NCBI GenBank assembly: GCA_903821635.1 | Contig: CAIJLV010000117.1 | Coordinates: forward strand, 1-34,134 | Direction of reading: 5' to 3' | Origin: an uncultured Verrucomicrobiota bacterium | GTDB lineage: Bacteria; Verrucomicrobiota; Verrucomicrobiia; Limisphaerales; UBA9464 | DNA length: 34,134 nucleotides | In this document: piece after piece, positions 25,254-33,560 of the stretch | Numbering within the stretch: the first letter of the stretch is position 1 | How the letters are laid out: every line of letters begins with the position of its first letter | The notes under the pieces: model-generated | What the model saw: only the letters and a program-made list of their open reading frames with translations | Database searches by the model: none | Told to the model about the DNA's origin: nothing | Program-made: the position numbers and the translations under genes

Positions 25254-26795
25254 GTGAGCGGAGTCGGGACCGGAGCCCCTGAGTCCACGCCCAGCCGGCG
25301 GTCCTGGCTCGGGTTGCTTCTGGCGCTGGCGTTCCTCCTGCTCTTCCGGTTGGGCGACCGCGGCTTGAACGAGCCCGACGAAGGGCGGTATGCCAATATC
25401 TCGCTCGAAATGAGCGAAGCGGGACACTCGGCTTGGGAGCCGATGATGTCCGACTTCGGGCACTACGATAAGCCGCCGCTCACCTACTGGCTGACCGCAC
25501 TTGCCTTTCGCTTGTTGGGGCTCAGTGAAACGGCGGCCCGGCTCGTGCCGCTGTTTGGGGCCGCGTTGGCCTTGATCGGAGTGGGTTGGACCGCCTACCG
25601 CCTCTACGGTCCAAGCACCGCGTGGTGGACGGTGTTGATGTGTGGCACGCTGGGCCAATTTTGGCTGCTCGCCCGGTTTCTTTCGCCCGACATGCTGCTG
25701 ACCGGTTGGACGACGCTGGCGCTGGCCGCCTGGGTCGAGGCCCGCCACCGCCACGGTTCGTGGATTTGGTGGAGTTTGTCACTGCTGGCCTGGACGGCGG
25801 CTTGGTGGACCAAGGCGACGGCGGCGCTCATCCCATTGCTCGGCTTGGCGGTGGGCTTGTGGGTGCGCCGGGATTGGGCGGGCCTGCGGGCCTTGCGGCC
25901 CGGGTGGATGCTGCTCGGAATCCTAGTGCTGGGTTCGCCGTGGTATCTGGACTTGATGCGGGTGCATCCCGAATTGCAGGACTTCTTCCTCGGCCGTGAA
26001 ATCGTTGGCCGAATTGCCGGCCACCCGGATGGTCGCAAGGCCCCGATTTACTTTCATTTGCTGCTGACCTTGGGCGCTTGGTTGCCGTGGTGGCCGGTCT
26101 TGCTGGTCGCCTTATTCCGGCGCTGGCGGCAGGCCGCCGCCCCACGCCGGGTAGGCTGGCGCGAATGGCCGCTGGAGCTCTGGATCGTGTTGTCGGGGCT
26201 CATCGTTTTCACCTGCGTGTCCTCCAAACTGCCCACCTACACACTACCCTACGCCCCTTGGGCGGCCCTGTTCTGCGCCCGGGCTTGGCAGGGGCTGGCG
26301 CTCGAGGGGTGGTTTTCCCGGCAACCGAAAGCCCGGATTAGTGCGGCGCTGGCGTTCGCCGCGCTCTACGTGGGGGTTACCTTCGTGGAGCCACTGATTG
26401 AATCCCGCTTGGGCCGCAATTCATCCGTGCGCGAACTGGGAGCGTTCCTGCGCCGGGAAAAAGCCGATTTGGTTTTCTGCGACCGTTATTGGCCGGGCTT
26501 GGAGTTTTATTTTGGCGAGCGGGTGCATTACCTCGTGCCCCGGGCGCCCCAGCAACTTCGCGGTGATTCTGGCTACTGTGTCGCTTTGGGCGGGCCCCAC
26601 TTCCTCTCCCCCACAAACTGGCTGACGACGCTCAGTCGGCATCCGAGCCCGGTGTGGTTGGTCAGCTTGCGAGACAATCCCCAGTCGCCGCTTTGGAACG
26701 CCTTGGGCCAAGGCACGCTGACCGCGACCAATCGCCTCGGAGATTTTACGATTGTTCGGTTCGAGCAGGCCGCGGTCGTGGGGGTGCGGCATTAA
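25254..26795 (+). CDS. Membrane glycosyltransferase, ArnT/PMT family (GT39-like)
   Basis: The GTG at 25254 gives 513 residues; a TTG at 25197 would add 19. After a short N-terminus comes a transmembrane helix (SWLGLLLALAFLLLFRLGD), then NEPDEGRYANIS, the catalytic acidic DE motif of ArnT/PMT-type enzymes in the first periplasmic loop. HYDKPPLTYWL is also conserved in the family. About ten further helices follow, then a soluble C-terminal domain (about 400-513). Such enzymes transfer a sugar from undecaprenyl phosphate to lipid A, protein or glycan on the outer side of the inner membrane. The sugar-nucleotide epimerase 151 bases downstream suggests a shared glycosylation pathway. The acceptor is unknown. 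Confidence 0.85.
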   Translation: MSGVGTGAPESTPSRRSWLGLLLALAFLLLFRLGDRGLNEPDEGRYANISLEMSEAGHSAWEPMMSDFGHYDKPPLTYWLTALAFRLLGLSETAARLVPLFGAALALIGVGWTAYRLYGPSTAWWTVLMCGTLGQFWLLARFLSPDMLLTGWTTLALAAWVEARHRHGSWIWWSLSLLAWTAAWWTKATAALIPLLGLAVGLWVRRDWAGLRALRPGWMLLGILVLGSPWYLDLMRVHPELQDFFLGREIVGRIAGHPDGRKAPIYFHLLLTLGAWLPWWPVLLVALFRRWRQAAAPRRVGWREWPLELWIVLSGLIVFTCVSSKLPTYTLPYAPWAALFCARAWQGLALEGWFSRQPKARISAALAFAALYVGVTFVEPLIESRLGRNSSVRELGAFLRREKADLVFCDRYWPGLEFYFGERVHYLVPRAPQQLRGDSGYCVALGGPHFLSPTNWLTTLSRHPSPVWLVSLRDNPQSPLWNALGQGTLTATNRLGDFTIVRFEQAAVVGVRH

Positions 26796-26946
26796 ATTGG
26801 CCTTTCCCAAGCTGCAAATTAAGGCCAAACGCGCAATTTGGGCGGGGTGACGACGGGGCTTTTGCGGACGCCAATTTGACGTCTCGAAAGGAACCCGCCT
26901 TACTCGGGGCCGTGTCCTTCGCCCGCCTCATTTCGCTGGATCGCGC

Positions 26947-27912
26947 ATGAAAGCTCTCGTCACTGGTGGGGCTGGTTTTATCGGTTCGCACCTCGCGGAA
27001 GCGCTGGTGCGCCGGGGCGTCGAGGTGGTGGTGCTCGACAATTTTTCCCTCGGCTCGCAGGCCAACCTCGCTTGGGTCCGGTCGGGCGACGCGCTCACCG
27101 TGGAGACCGGCGAGGTCGGTGACCTGCCGTTGCTGGAGCGCCTCTTGGCCGGGGTGGATTGGGTATTTCATCAAGCCGCCCGGCCCAGCGTGCCGCGTTC
27201 GGTGGCCGATCCGCTGGGGTCCCACGCGGTCAATCTGGACGCTACGCTGAACCTGCTGATGGCGGCGCGGGCGGCCCGGGTCGCCCGTTTTGTCTTCGCT
27301 TCGTCTTCCTCCATTTACGGCGACAGCGAAGCCCCGCTGAAGCACGAGGGGCTCCCGCCGCAGCCGCTTTCGCCCTATGGCTTGCAGAAGTATGCGGCCG
27401 AACGCTACGGCCAACTGTTTCACCGGCATTACGGGTTGCCCGTGGTGAGCCTGCGTTATTTCAACGTCTTCGGTCCCCGGCAGGCGTTTGATTCCCCCTA
27501 CGCCGGCGTTATCGCCCGGTTTTGCACGCAGTTTCTGCGGGGTGAAGCCCCGGTGATCTTCGGAGATGGTCGGCAGTCGCGCGACTTCACCTTTGTCGAA
27601 AACGTGGTGGCGGCGAACCTGCGGGCGGTGGAAGTGCCGACGGAGCGTGTGGCGGGCCGAGTCTTCAACGTGGCGGGCGGCGACCGCCTCGACCTGCTGC
27701 GGTTGGTTGAGGAATTGAACCGGCTCACGAGCCAGAACTTGGTGCCGCGCTTTGAGCCGGTCCGGCCTGGTGATATCCAGTCATCCTGCGCGGACGTCAC
27801 CGCGGCGCGCACGGGACTGGGTTGGGTGCCGGGCATTGGCTGGGCCGAAGGGTTGGCTCGCACGCTGGCTTGGTATCGGGACGCGACCCGAGGCGGCGGC
27901 GGGCGCGCGTAG
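26947..27912 (+). CDS. UDP-sugar 4-epimerase-like NAD-dependent SDR protein
   Basis: This 321-residue extended SDR enzyme has the nucleotide-binding TGGAGFIG at residues 6-13 and an acidic residue (LDNFSLG) after the second strand. Its active site is YxxxK with Tyr144 and Lys148 and the upstream Ser in SSSSIYGD. RYFNVFGPRQ and the following YAGVIARF stretch resemble the WbpP/TviC UDP-GlcNAc(A) 4-epimerase group more than classic GalE. The C-terminal substrate region is about 190-321. It would supply a nucleotide sugar for surface glycan, consistent with the GT39 gene upstream. The lipase-like gene follows 73 bases later. Confidence 0.87.
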   Translation: MKALVTGGAGFIGSHLAEALVRRGVEVVVLDNFSLGSQANLAWVRSGDALTVETGEVGDLPLLERLLAGVDWVFHQAARPSVPRSVADPLGSHAVNLDATLNLLMAARAARVARFVFASSSSIYGDSEAPLKHEGLPPQPLSPYGLQKYAAERYGQLFHRHYGLPVVSLRYFNVFGPRQAFDSPYAGVIARFCTQFLRGEAPVIFGDGRQSRDFTFVENVVAANLRAVEVPTERVAGRVFNVAGGDRLDLLRLVEELNRLTSQNLVPRFEPVRPGDIQSSCADVTAARTGLGWVPGIGWAEGLARTLAWYRDATRGGGGRA

Positions 27913-27985
27913 TGGGGAGGCGACCAACGGTTGGGCTCATTTCGGACTTCCGGCCGGGGCGGCGGGCATTAACGTCGCGGCCACC

Positions 27986-29398
27986 ATGCAAACCTCCTCC
28001 GGGCGTCGTCGTGCCTTGGGCGTCCTTTCCCTGCTGTCCTCCCTGATCGCGGTTTACGCGCTGCCCCCGACGGTGGCGTTAAAGCCCTTGGTCGCCACTC
28101 CCGAGGGGCTGCGATTGGAATGGGCGGCCAGCAGCCCGGAATTGGAATTCACCGTCGAAGCCCGCCCCACTCTCGACGCGGGCGGGTGGAGTCCGCTGCC
28201 CGGCCCGGTCTGGCCGCAACGGCCAACGCAATTCACTGATCCGGGCGCGAGCGCCGCCCGCCAGTTTTATCGCGTCGTCGGCACGCCTATCGTCGGTGAG
28301 CGGGGACGAATCATTTCGACCACGTTGGTGACAAATCTGAGTCAATTTCAGATCCAGTTGATCTTCACGTTTGGGGGCATCCCCGTCACCCCGCAGTCCG
28401 CGGTCAAGGTTTACAAAATCATCTATGAGACGGTCGATGCCCAGGGATTGCGCACCCAAGCTTCGGGTTCGCTTTCGTTGCCGGACAACCGCCCGACGGC
28501 GCTGCCGCTGGTCAGTTACCAACACGGAACCATTCTGGAGCGAGAAGACGTGCCGTCGCGGTTGAATTTTGAGGGTTACATCGGGGTGGCGATGGCCACG
28601 TCTGGCTACGCGGCAGTGCTGCCCGATTATCTGGGGTTGGGCGATTCCCCCGGGGTGCATCCGTATCACCACGCCAAGAGCGAGGCGACCTGTGTGGTGG
28701 ACCTGTTGCGAGCGGCGCGGCGCTACTGTGCCTCCAATACCGTGGCGTTGAACGGCAAGCTGTTCCTGACCGGCTATTCGCACGGGGGGCACGCGACCCT
28801 CGCCGCCATGCGCGAACTGGAGGCGCTCCACACGGACGAATTTGTCATCACGGCCTGTGCACCCGGGGCCGGGGCCTATGATCTGTCCGGCGTCACGGCG
28901 GACGACTTCCTCTCCGCTCGCCCGAAGCCCAATCCCTATTATTTGCCGTATGTGATCCACGCCTATCAGGATGTCTACGGCTGGGCTGACTCCTTTAGCG
29001 ACCTGTGGGTTGAACCTTACGCCACCTTGATTCCACCGCTCTTCGACGGTCAGCACGGGGCGGGGGAGATCAACGCGCAAGTGCCGGCCAACCCGGTCCA
29101 GATGTTACAACCGACGGTGCTGGAATCGTTTCGCACGAACGCGGCGGACGACCCGTTGCGCGCCAACCTGCGGGACAACGACCTGATTCACTGGACGCCC
29201 AAGGCCCCGCTACGGCTTTACCACTGCTCGGGGGATCTCGACGTATTGCCGGCGAACACGGCGGCGGCCTTGGCGGCTTTCCAGAGCCAGGGAGCCACGC
29301 AGGTTCAAGCCTTGGACCCGCTGCCGGGGGCGGTGCATGGCGACTGTGCCGAACCTGCCCTGCTTGCGGCGAAGGCCTGGTTCGACACGCTCAAATAG
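27986..29398 (+). CDS. Exported lipase-like alpha/beta hydrolase with N-terminal beta domain
   Basis: The ATG at 27986 starts 470 residues with a signal peptide (LGVLSLLSSLIAVYA). The open frame upstream only overlaps the epimerase. Residues about 25-100 look like an Fn3-type domain common in Verrucomicrobia exoproteins (LKPLVATPEGLRLEWAAS...FYRVVG). The hydrolase part resembles secretory lipases/LIP-type enzymes. It has YQHGT for the oxyanion region, AVLPDYLGLGDS, the elbow GYSHGGHA with Ser265, the acid in GDLDVLP (Asp419) and His451 in AVHGDC. All catalytic residues are present. The substrate is probably an ester lipid or polymer outside the cell. The phosphoesterase gene begins 12 bases after its stop, so the two form an operon. 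Confidence 0.85.
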   Translation: MQTSSGRRRALGVLSLLSSLIAVYALPPTVALKPLVATPEGLRLEWAASSPELEFTVEARPTLDAGGWSPLPGPVWPQRPTQFTDPGASAARQFYRVVGTPIVGERGRIISTTLVTNLSQFQIQLIFTFGGIPVTPQSAVKVYKIIYETVDAQGLRTQASGSLSLPDNRPTALPLVSYQHGTILEREDVPSRLNFEGYIGVAMATSGYAAVLPDYLGLGDSPGVHPYHHAKSEATCVVDLLRAARRYCASNTVALNGKLFLTGYSHGGHATLAAMRELEALHTDEFVITACAPGAGAYDLSGVTADDFLSARPKPNPYYLPYVIHAYQDVYGWADSFSDLWVEPYATLIPPLFDGQHGAGEINAQVPANPVQMLQPTVLESFRTNAADDPLRANLRDNDLIHWTPKAPLRLYHCSGDLDVLPANTAAALAAFQSQGATQVQALDPLPGAVHGDCAEPALLAAKAWFDTLK

Positions 29399-29410
29399 AA
29401 TTCTCGCCCG

Positions 29411-30409
29411 ATGAACCCCTTGGAAAACCGGCGTGAATTCTTGCGCACGGCCGTGCTGACCGCGGCGACCGCTCCGGCGCTGACCGCCGCCCGACCCGAA
29501 GAATCCGGGGCGCGTTCGCCGGTGAATTTCGCCCTAGATGGCAACCGGGTGCGGTTTTTTTCGCCGCGTCTGACGAAGCCGTTCAACCTCCTGATGCTCG
29601 CCGACACGCACCTGTTTCGCGACGATCTGCGGGGCGAACCCCACCGACAGTTCAGCGCTCGCATGGCGCGGGCTTACAATCAGACCCAACATTTCCGAAC
29701 CGGCGCGCCCACGGATCCGGAGCAGGGCTTTGCCGGGGCCTTGCGTGCGGCGCAGGAGAACCGGGCCGCGTTGCTGGCCCTCGTGGGAGACCTCGTGAGT
29801 TTTCCCTCCGTCGCAGCGGTGGAGTGGGTGCAGGCGCACTTGCAGGCGGTGGGCATTCCTTACCTCTACACCGCGGGGAATCACGATTGGCATTACGAAG
29901 GCATGGCGGGCTCCCTGAATTCGCTGCGAGCGACGTGGTGTGCCAGTCGTCTAGCGCCCTTGTATCAGGGAGAATCGCCGCTGATGTCGGTTCGGGAGGT
30001 GAATGGTGTTCGGTTCATTGCCCTCGATAATTCGACCTACGAAATCCAGCCCGAGCAGTTGCAGTTTTTCCGAGCGCAAGTGGCCAGTGGGCAGCCGCTG
30101 GTGTTGTTCGTTCACATTCCGCTCTACGCGCCGGGACGACCGCTGGGCTTCGGTTGTGGGCATCCCGAGTGGGGCGCGGCCTCGGACCGCAGCCACGAAC
30201 TGGAACGGCGCCCCCGCTGGCCCGCAGGCGGGCACACCGCGGTGACCTTTGATTTTCTCCGGGAAGTGTTTGCCACGCCGACTCTGCTCGGGATTTTTGC
30301 GGGCCACACTCATCGGGCTTCTTTGGATGTGGTGAATGGCATTCCCCAGTTCGTCACGGACGCCAATGCCACCGGGGCTTATCTCAGTGTGGAATTCGGA
30401 CCCCGGTAA
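29411..30409 (+). CDS. Tat-exported calcineurin-like metallophosphoesterase
   Basis: This 332-residue protein opens with a twin-arginine signal (NRREFLRTAVLTAATAPALTAA), so it is exported folded with its metals. The metallophosphoesterase motifs appear in order: LADTHLF (Asp65, His67), LVGDLV, GNHDWHYEG, FVHIPLYAPG and AGHTHRA. Together they form the binuclear metal site of the calcineurin-like family, which hydrolyses phosphate mono- or diesters. It is 12 bases downstream of the lipase-like gene. A phospholipid or nucleotide substrate is possible but not shown. The convergent tRNA terminator lies 38 bases after the stop. Confidence 0.88.
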   Translation: MNPLENRREFLRTAVLTAATAPALTAARPEESGARSPVNFALDGNRVRFFSPRLTKPFNLLMLADTHLFRDDLRGEPHRQFSARMARAYNQTQHFRTGAPTDPEQGFAGALRAAQENRAALLALVGDLVSFPSVAAVEWVQAHLQAVGIPYLYTAGNHDWHYEGMAGSLNSLRATWCASRLAPLYQGESPLMSVREVNGVRFIALDNSTYEIQPEQLQFFRAQVASGQPLVLFVHIPLYAPGRPLGFGCGHPEWGAASDRSHELERRPRWPAGGHTAVTFDFLREVFATPTLLGIFAGHTHRASLDVVNGIPQFVTDANATGAYLSVEFGPR

Positions 30410-30447
30410 GTCGGTGATGTCGGGCGGGGGGAGTGGAGGATGGCTCC

Positions 30448-30482
30448 AAAAAAACAGGCCGCTGATTTTACTCAGCGGCCTG
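30448..30482 (-). terminator. Intrinsic terminator of the tRNA-Lys/tRNA-Glu transcript
   Basis: On the reverse strand a perfect 11-bp stem (30482-30472 with 30465-30455) has a six-base loop and is followed by seven T residues (30454-30448). It begins five bases after the CCA end of tRNA-Glu. On the forward strand no T-tract follows, so it serves the tRNAs. Confidence 0.92.
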
Positions 30483-30487
30483 CAAAC

Positions 30488-30562
30488 TGGCGACCCCACG
30501 GGGAATCGAACCCCGGTTACTGCCGTGAAAGGGCGGTGTCCTAACCGCTAGACGATGGGGTC
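30488..30562 (-). tRNA. tRNA-Glu (anticodon TTC), CCA encoded
   Basis: The reverse strand folds as a cloverleaf: acceptor GACCCCA with TGGGGTC, discriminator G, encoded CCA, T-loop GGTTCGAATCC, and anticodon loop CTTTCAC with anticodon TTC. The anticodon stem CCGCC/GGCAG contains one C-A mismatch (positions 28 and 42), where many bacterial tRNA-Glu have C-G. The sequence otherwise matches bacterial tRNA-Glu closely. Confidence 0.97.
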
Positions 30563-30581
30563 GTCTTAAAAATGTCACTTT

Positions 30582-30653
30582 TGGGTTGGCAGGGATTTGA
30601 ACCCTGGACCAACGGCTTAAAAGGCCGCTGCTCTACCGCTGAGCTACCAACCC
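30582..30653 (-). tRNA. tRNA-Lys (anticodon TTT), CCA not encoded
   Basis: The reverse strand gives acceptor GGGTTGG with CCAACCC and discriminator A. The D-stem is GCTC/GAGC, the anticodon arm GCGGC-CTTTTAA-GCCGT with TTT anticodon, and the T-arm CAGGG-TTCAAAT-CCCTG. After the discriminator the DNA reads AAA, so the CCA must be added by nucleotidyltransferase. It is 19 bases upstream of tRNA-Glu, and both are released from one transcript. Confidence 0.97.
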
Positions 30654-30670
30654 GTCCGAAAGCGGGCCGG

Positions 30671-30698
30671 ACATTACTGGTAGGGTTCTGCACTGCAA
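30671..30698 (-). promoter_or_regulatory. Possible sigma-70-type promoter of the tRNA pair
   Basis: On the reverse strand TTGCAG (30698-30693), a 16-base spacer and TAATGT (30676-30671) lie about 17 bases before the 5' end of tRNA-Lys. The boxes match the consensus only in part; position and spacing are the main support. Confidence 0.3.
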
Positions 30699-30834
30699 GC
30701 GTTTGTTCACCTTGAAATCGTTTTTCGTTTGGCTTGAGGACCGCTTGTTGGCCGTGAGTAGCAGGCGGAAAGGTTGTAAACAGGCCGTTATCTCCAGATC
30801 TCGACGGCCAAAGGCTTCGCCCAACCGCCAAAAA

Positions 30835-31830
30835 TTAATGTGTCTCACTCCGCGTTTGCCTTGGCTGTTCCGCCAGCGCCACCAAGACCCGGCTCAGCGA
30901 TTCCAGCCGCGGGGTGGCGACTCGGGCAGCCCGCGCCTGGCGCAACGGCTCCAGAAACAGCGCCTCCAGCTCCAGCGGAGTTTGGCGCTCAAAGTCGATC
31001 AAGGTGGAGGCTCGATAGGCCCCCATTTCCCGGGTGCGACTGATTTCGTAGTCGGCGTAGTGGTCGGGCATCTGGTGCCCCAGTGCTCGGCTGACGGCGA
31101 TGACTTCCAGCATCAGTTCGCGCACCAAGAGCGTCCAATCGGGGCTCGCGAGCAGGCGGTCGGTGGTGAGGCATTCGTCCAGCACCGTCCCGAGGGCCGG
31201 CGGGGCGTCGGGCTCCAGTAGCGCCCGGCGGCCGGCGGCGCTGGCGACTCCTAGGCCGTTGAAGGCGATGTTCCAGACCAGCTTTTGCCAGTGAGCTTCG
31301 GCGAGGCGGTCTGTCACGTCGCAGGGCACGCCCGCCGCTCGAAACGCCTTGGCGAGCGTGTGCGTGCGGGTGCCGGCCGGGCGTTGGAATTCGCCCAGCA
31401 CGATGCGGCCGTGGGCCAAGTGCTGAATGACGCCGGGCGCCAGCCGGTTGAGACACACGAAACAAAGTCCGCCGAGGATTTGATCCACCGGGAACAGGCG
31501 GGCGAGGGCTTCTTCATTCCCCAAACCGTTTTGCAGCGTCAGCACGGCGGTATGCGCGCCCACGAGGGGCGGCAGCAAGTGGGCGAATTGGTCGTTGGCG
31601 GTGGTTTTAAGTCCGATGACTACGAGGTCGCAGGGGCCGATCTCCTGCGGCCCTCGGGCGCAGTGGGGGTGGGCGGTGAAGTCGCCGTGGGCGCTGCGGA
31701 TTTGGACGCCGCGGGCGCGGACCGCCTCGTAGTCCGAGCGCAGCAGGAAGTGGGTCTCGTGTCCGGCCACGCAGAGACGGGCGCCGTAGTAACCGCCGAG
31801 CGCACCACAGCCGACGAGCGCAATTTTCAT
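30835..31830 (-). CDS. panE: 2-dehydropantoate 2-reductase
   Basis: This 331-residue ApbA/PanE-family protein reduces ketopantoate to pantoate with NADPH on the way to coenzyme A. The N-terminal Rossmann motif is VGCGALGGYYG (Gly7-Gly13 region). LLRSDYEAVRARGVQI follows as the NADP-binding strand, with LVVIGLKTTAN and TLQNGLGNEEAL after it. The C-terminal helical domain has HWQKLVWNIAFNGLGV, whose Lys and Asn are the conserved catalytic and substrate residues. It ends with a family-typical TPR...L. Length is close to or slightly above the usual 300-310. Some paralogues act on other 2-oxo acids, so the physiological substrate is likely but not certain. It sits between the tRNA pair and the HU gene on the same strand. 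Confidence 0.85.
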   Translation of the reverse strand: MKIALVGCGALGGYYGARLCVAGHETHFLLRSDYEAVRARGVQIRSAHGDFTAHPHCARGPQEIGPCDLVVIGLKTTANDQFAHLLPPLVGAHTAVLTLQNGLGNEEALARLFPVDQILGGLCFVCLNRLAPGVIQHLAHGRIVLGEFQRPAGTRTHTLAKAFRAAGVPCDVTDRLAEAHWQKLVWNIAFNGLGVASAAGRRALLEPDAPPALGTVLDECLTTDRLLASPDWTLLVRELMLEVIAVSRALGHQMPDHYADYEISRTREMGAYRASTLIDFERQTPLELEALFLEPLRQARAARVATPRLESLSRVLVALAEQPRQTRSETH

Positions 31831-31890
31831 AGAATGAAGAGGGGGAAGGGGATCGCTGGAGCCAAAACGAAGTGGCCGCGGGTAGACCCC

Positions 31891-31930
31891 AAAAAAAGAA
31901 AAACGGCACCCGCCGAGGGGTGCCGTTTTT
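31891..31930 (-). terminator. Strong intrinsic terminator of the HU gene
   Basis: On the reverse strand CGGCACCC (31925-31918) pairs with GGGTGCCG (31911-31904) around a six-base loop. The stem is extended by A/T pairs, and TTTTTCTTTTTTT follows. It lies 15 bases after the HU stop codon. A shorter T-tract on the forward side could make it weakly bidirectional. Confidence 0.93.
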
Positions 31931-31945
31931 GCGGAAGACGGCGGA

Positions 31946-32242
31946 TTACTTGGCGCCGAGGATCGCGTCCTTTGCGGCCTTGGCCACGCGGAATTTCAGG
32001 ACCTTCTTGGCCGGGATCTTGATCTCAGCGCCGGTTGCCGGATTGCGGCCAACGCGGGCTTTGCGGTTGACCAAGACCAGCTTGCCAACGCCCGGGAAGG
32101 TGAAGGTGTTTTTGGCGTGCTTGTAGGCGAGTTCGGCCAGCGTTTCGAGGACCGCGACGGCCTGTTTCTTGGTGATTTCGGATTTCTCAGCGAGTTCCGC
32201 GGCGATCTGTGACTTGGTCAGGGCTTTGAGGGCTTTAGCCAT
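31946..32242 (-). CDS. hup: HU-family DNA-binding protein
   Basis: This 98-residue histone-like protein matches the HU/IHF family over its whole length (usual length 90-100). It has N-terminal helices TKSQIAAELAEKSEITKKQAVAVLETLAELA, then FPGVGKLVLVNRKARVGRNPATGAEIKIPAKKVLKFRVAKA. That segment contains the DNA-inserting beta-arm GRNPATGAEIKIPA with the conserved Arg-Asn-Pro. It dimerises, bends DNA and organises the nucleoid. The gene is single, with a strong terminator, as expected for a highly expressed protein. The final tail (AKDAILGAK) is ordinary. It is divergent from the kinase gene across a 166-base gap. Confidence 0.95.
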   Translation of the reverse strand: MAKALKALTKSQIAAELAEKSEITKKQAVAVLETLAELAYKHAKNTFTFPGVGKLVLVNRKARVGRNPATGAEIKIPAKKVLKFRVAKAAKDAILGAK

Positions 32243-32408
32243 GGTAAGATGGGGTGTGAAGTATTGTGTGTGATGAACCGCCCGGTCTGCACCGCAAACC
32301 GAACCGCTGGCGAGTTACCGCAAGCGACCAAGGCGCGGCAAGGGAAAAACCCCAGCAAAATATGGCTGATCTGCTCTTTTTTTTGCGGAAGCAGGTGCCC
32401 GCCTTGAC

Positions 32409-33560
32409 TTGGGGACGCTCCAAATCAACATCGGCCCCGTGCTGGAGCTTCAATCCATCGTCCATGACTTCCGCTACGAAATCGTGCGCAAGATCTACGA
32501 GGGGGGCATGGGGATCGTCTACGAAGCCCAGCAGCAGGGCGCGCACGGGTTCGTTAAACGAGTTGCCATCAAGGTGGTGCGTGAGCGCTACAACAACAAT
32601 TCCGAGTTCATCGAGAACTTCGTGGGCGAGGCCAAACTGGTGGCCGACTTGATTCACACCAACATCGTCCAAACCTACCACCTCGGCGAATTTCAAGGCA
32701 TGGCGTTCATCTCCATGGAACTGATTCGGGGCGTGAACCTCGAACAGTTCCTCCAGCGCATGACCGACCTGAACCGCACGCTGCCGCAGGAGTTGGCGGT
32801 CTTCATCGTGAGCCGAATTGCGCGCGGATTGGCCTACGCCCACGCCAAGACGGACGCCGAGGGGCATGTGCTCGGGATCGTCCACCGCAACATCAACCCC
32901 AAAAACATCATGGTGGCGTGGGAAGGCGACGTGAAGGTCACGGATTTTGGCGTCGCCAAAGCGCGGGGTTTCCTGACGGACAAGGAAGGCGAAGAAGTCG
33001 CGGGCAAACCCGAATATATGAGCCCAGAGCAGGCCGATTTTCAGGTTACCGACAAGCGGTCGGATCTCTTTTCAGCGGGGATTGTGCTCGCCCAATTGCT
33101 CACGGGGAAAAACCTGTTCAAAGCCCTGACGGCAGAAGATTCGCGGCAGCGGGTGTTGACGGCGCCCATCCCTGATTTCACCGCGGTCAATCCCGAGCTC
33201 TCCGTCCGTCTGAACGAGATCCTGCAACGCGCTCTGAGCCGCGACCTCGCGACCCGCTACCAGACGGCCGACGAACTGCTCTTCGATCTGGAGCACTACA
33301 TCTACCACAAGGGCTACGGGCCGACCAACGAGACGCTCGGTAAGTTCATCCGTGACCTGTTTGAGGACGAGTTGAAACCGCGTCGGCGGACAGTTCGTAG
33401 TGGCACGGTGAAGCTTAACTCCACGCGCAAGACCAACCGCAACGCTCAGTCTGGCCGGGGTGAGACCCTCCGGACCGTCCGCACCAGTCGCACCACCAGC
33501 AAGACGATCAAGACCCGTAAAAGCAGTCTGATCGAACGCCTCAAGTCCAAGTTCAAATGA
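32409..33560 (+). CDS. Serine/threonine protein kinase-like protein with altered catalytic loop (probable pseudokinase)
   Basis: The frame allows 383 residues from a TTG at 32409; an in-frame GTG at 32439 is another possible start, and neither has a good ribosome binding site. Residues about 20-300 form a Hanks-type kinase domain. It has a Gly-rich loop EGGMGIVY, VAIK with Lys55, an alpha-C Glu74, DFG at 179-181, and PEYMSPEQ with SDLFSAGIVLAQLLTGK. The catalytic loop reads HRNINPKN instead of HRDxKPxN, so Asn161 replaces the catalytic Asp and Asn163 the usual Lys. Transfer activity should be reduced or lost. After the domain a tail (about 325-383) is very rich in Arg, Lys, Ser and Thr. No transmembrane helix is present. 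Its stop overlaps the ATG of the next gene. Confidence 0.85.
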   Translation: MGTLQINIGPVLELQSIVHDFRYEIVRKIYEGGMGIVYEAQQQGAHGFVKRVAIKVVRERYNNNSEFIENFVGEAKLVADLIHTNIVQTYHLGEFQGMAFISMELIRGVNLEQFLQRMTDLNRTLPQELAVFIVSRIARGLAYAHAKTDAEGHVLGIVHRNINPKNIMVAWEGDVKVTDFGVAKARGFLTDKEGEEVAGKPEYMSPEQADFQVTDKRSDLFSAGIVLAQLLTGKNLFKALTAEDSRQRVLTAPIPDFTAVNPELSVRLNEILQRALSRDLATRYQTADELLFDLEHYIYHKGYGPTNETLGKFIRDLFEDELKPRRRTVRSGTVKLNSTRKTNRNAQSGRGETLRTVRTSRTTSKTIKTRKSSLIERLKSKFK

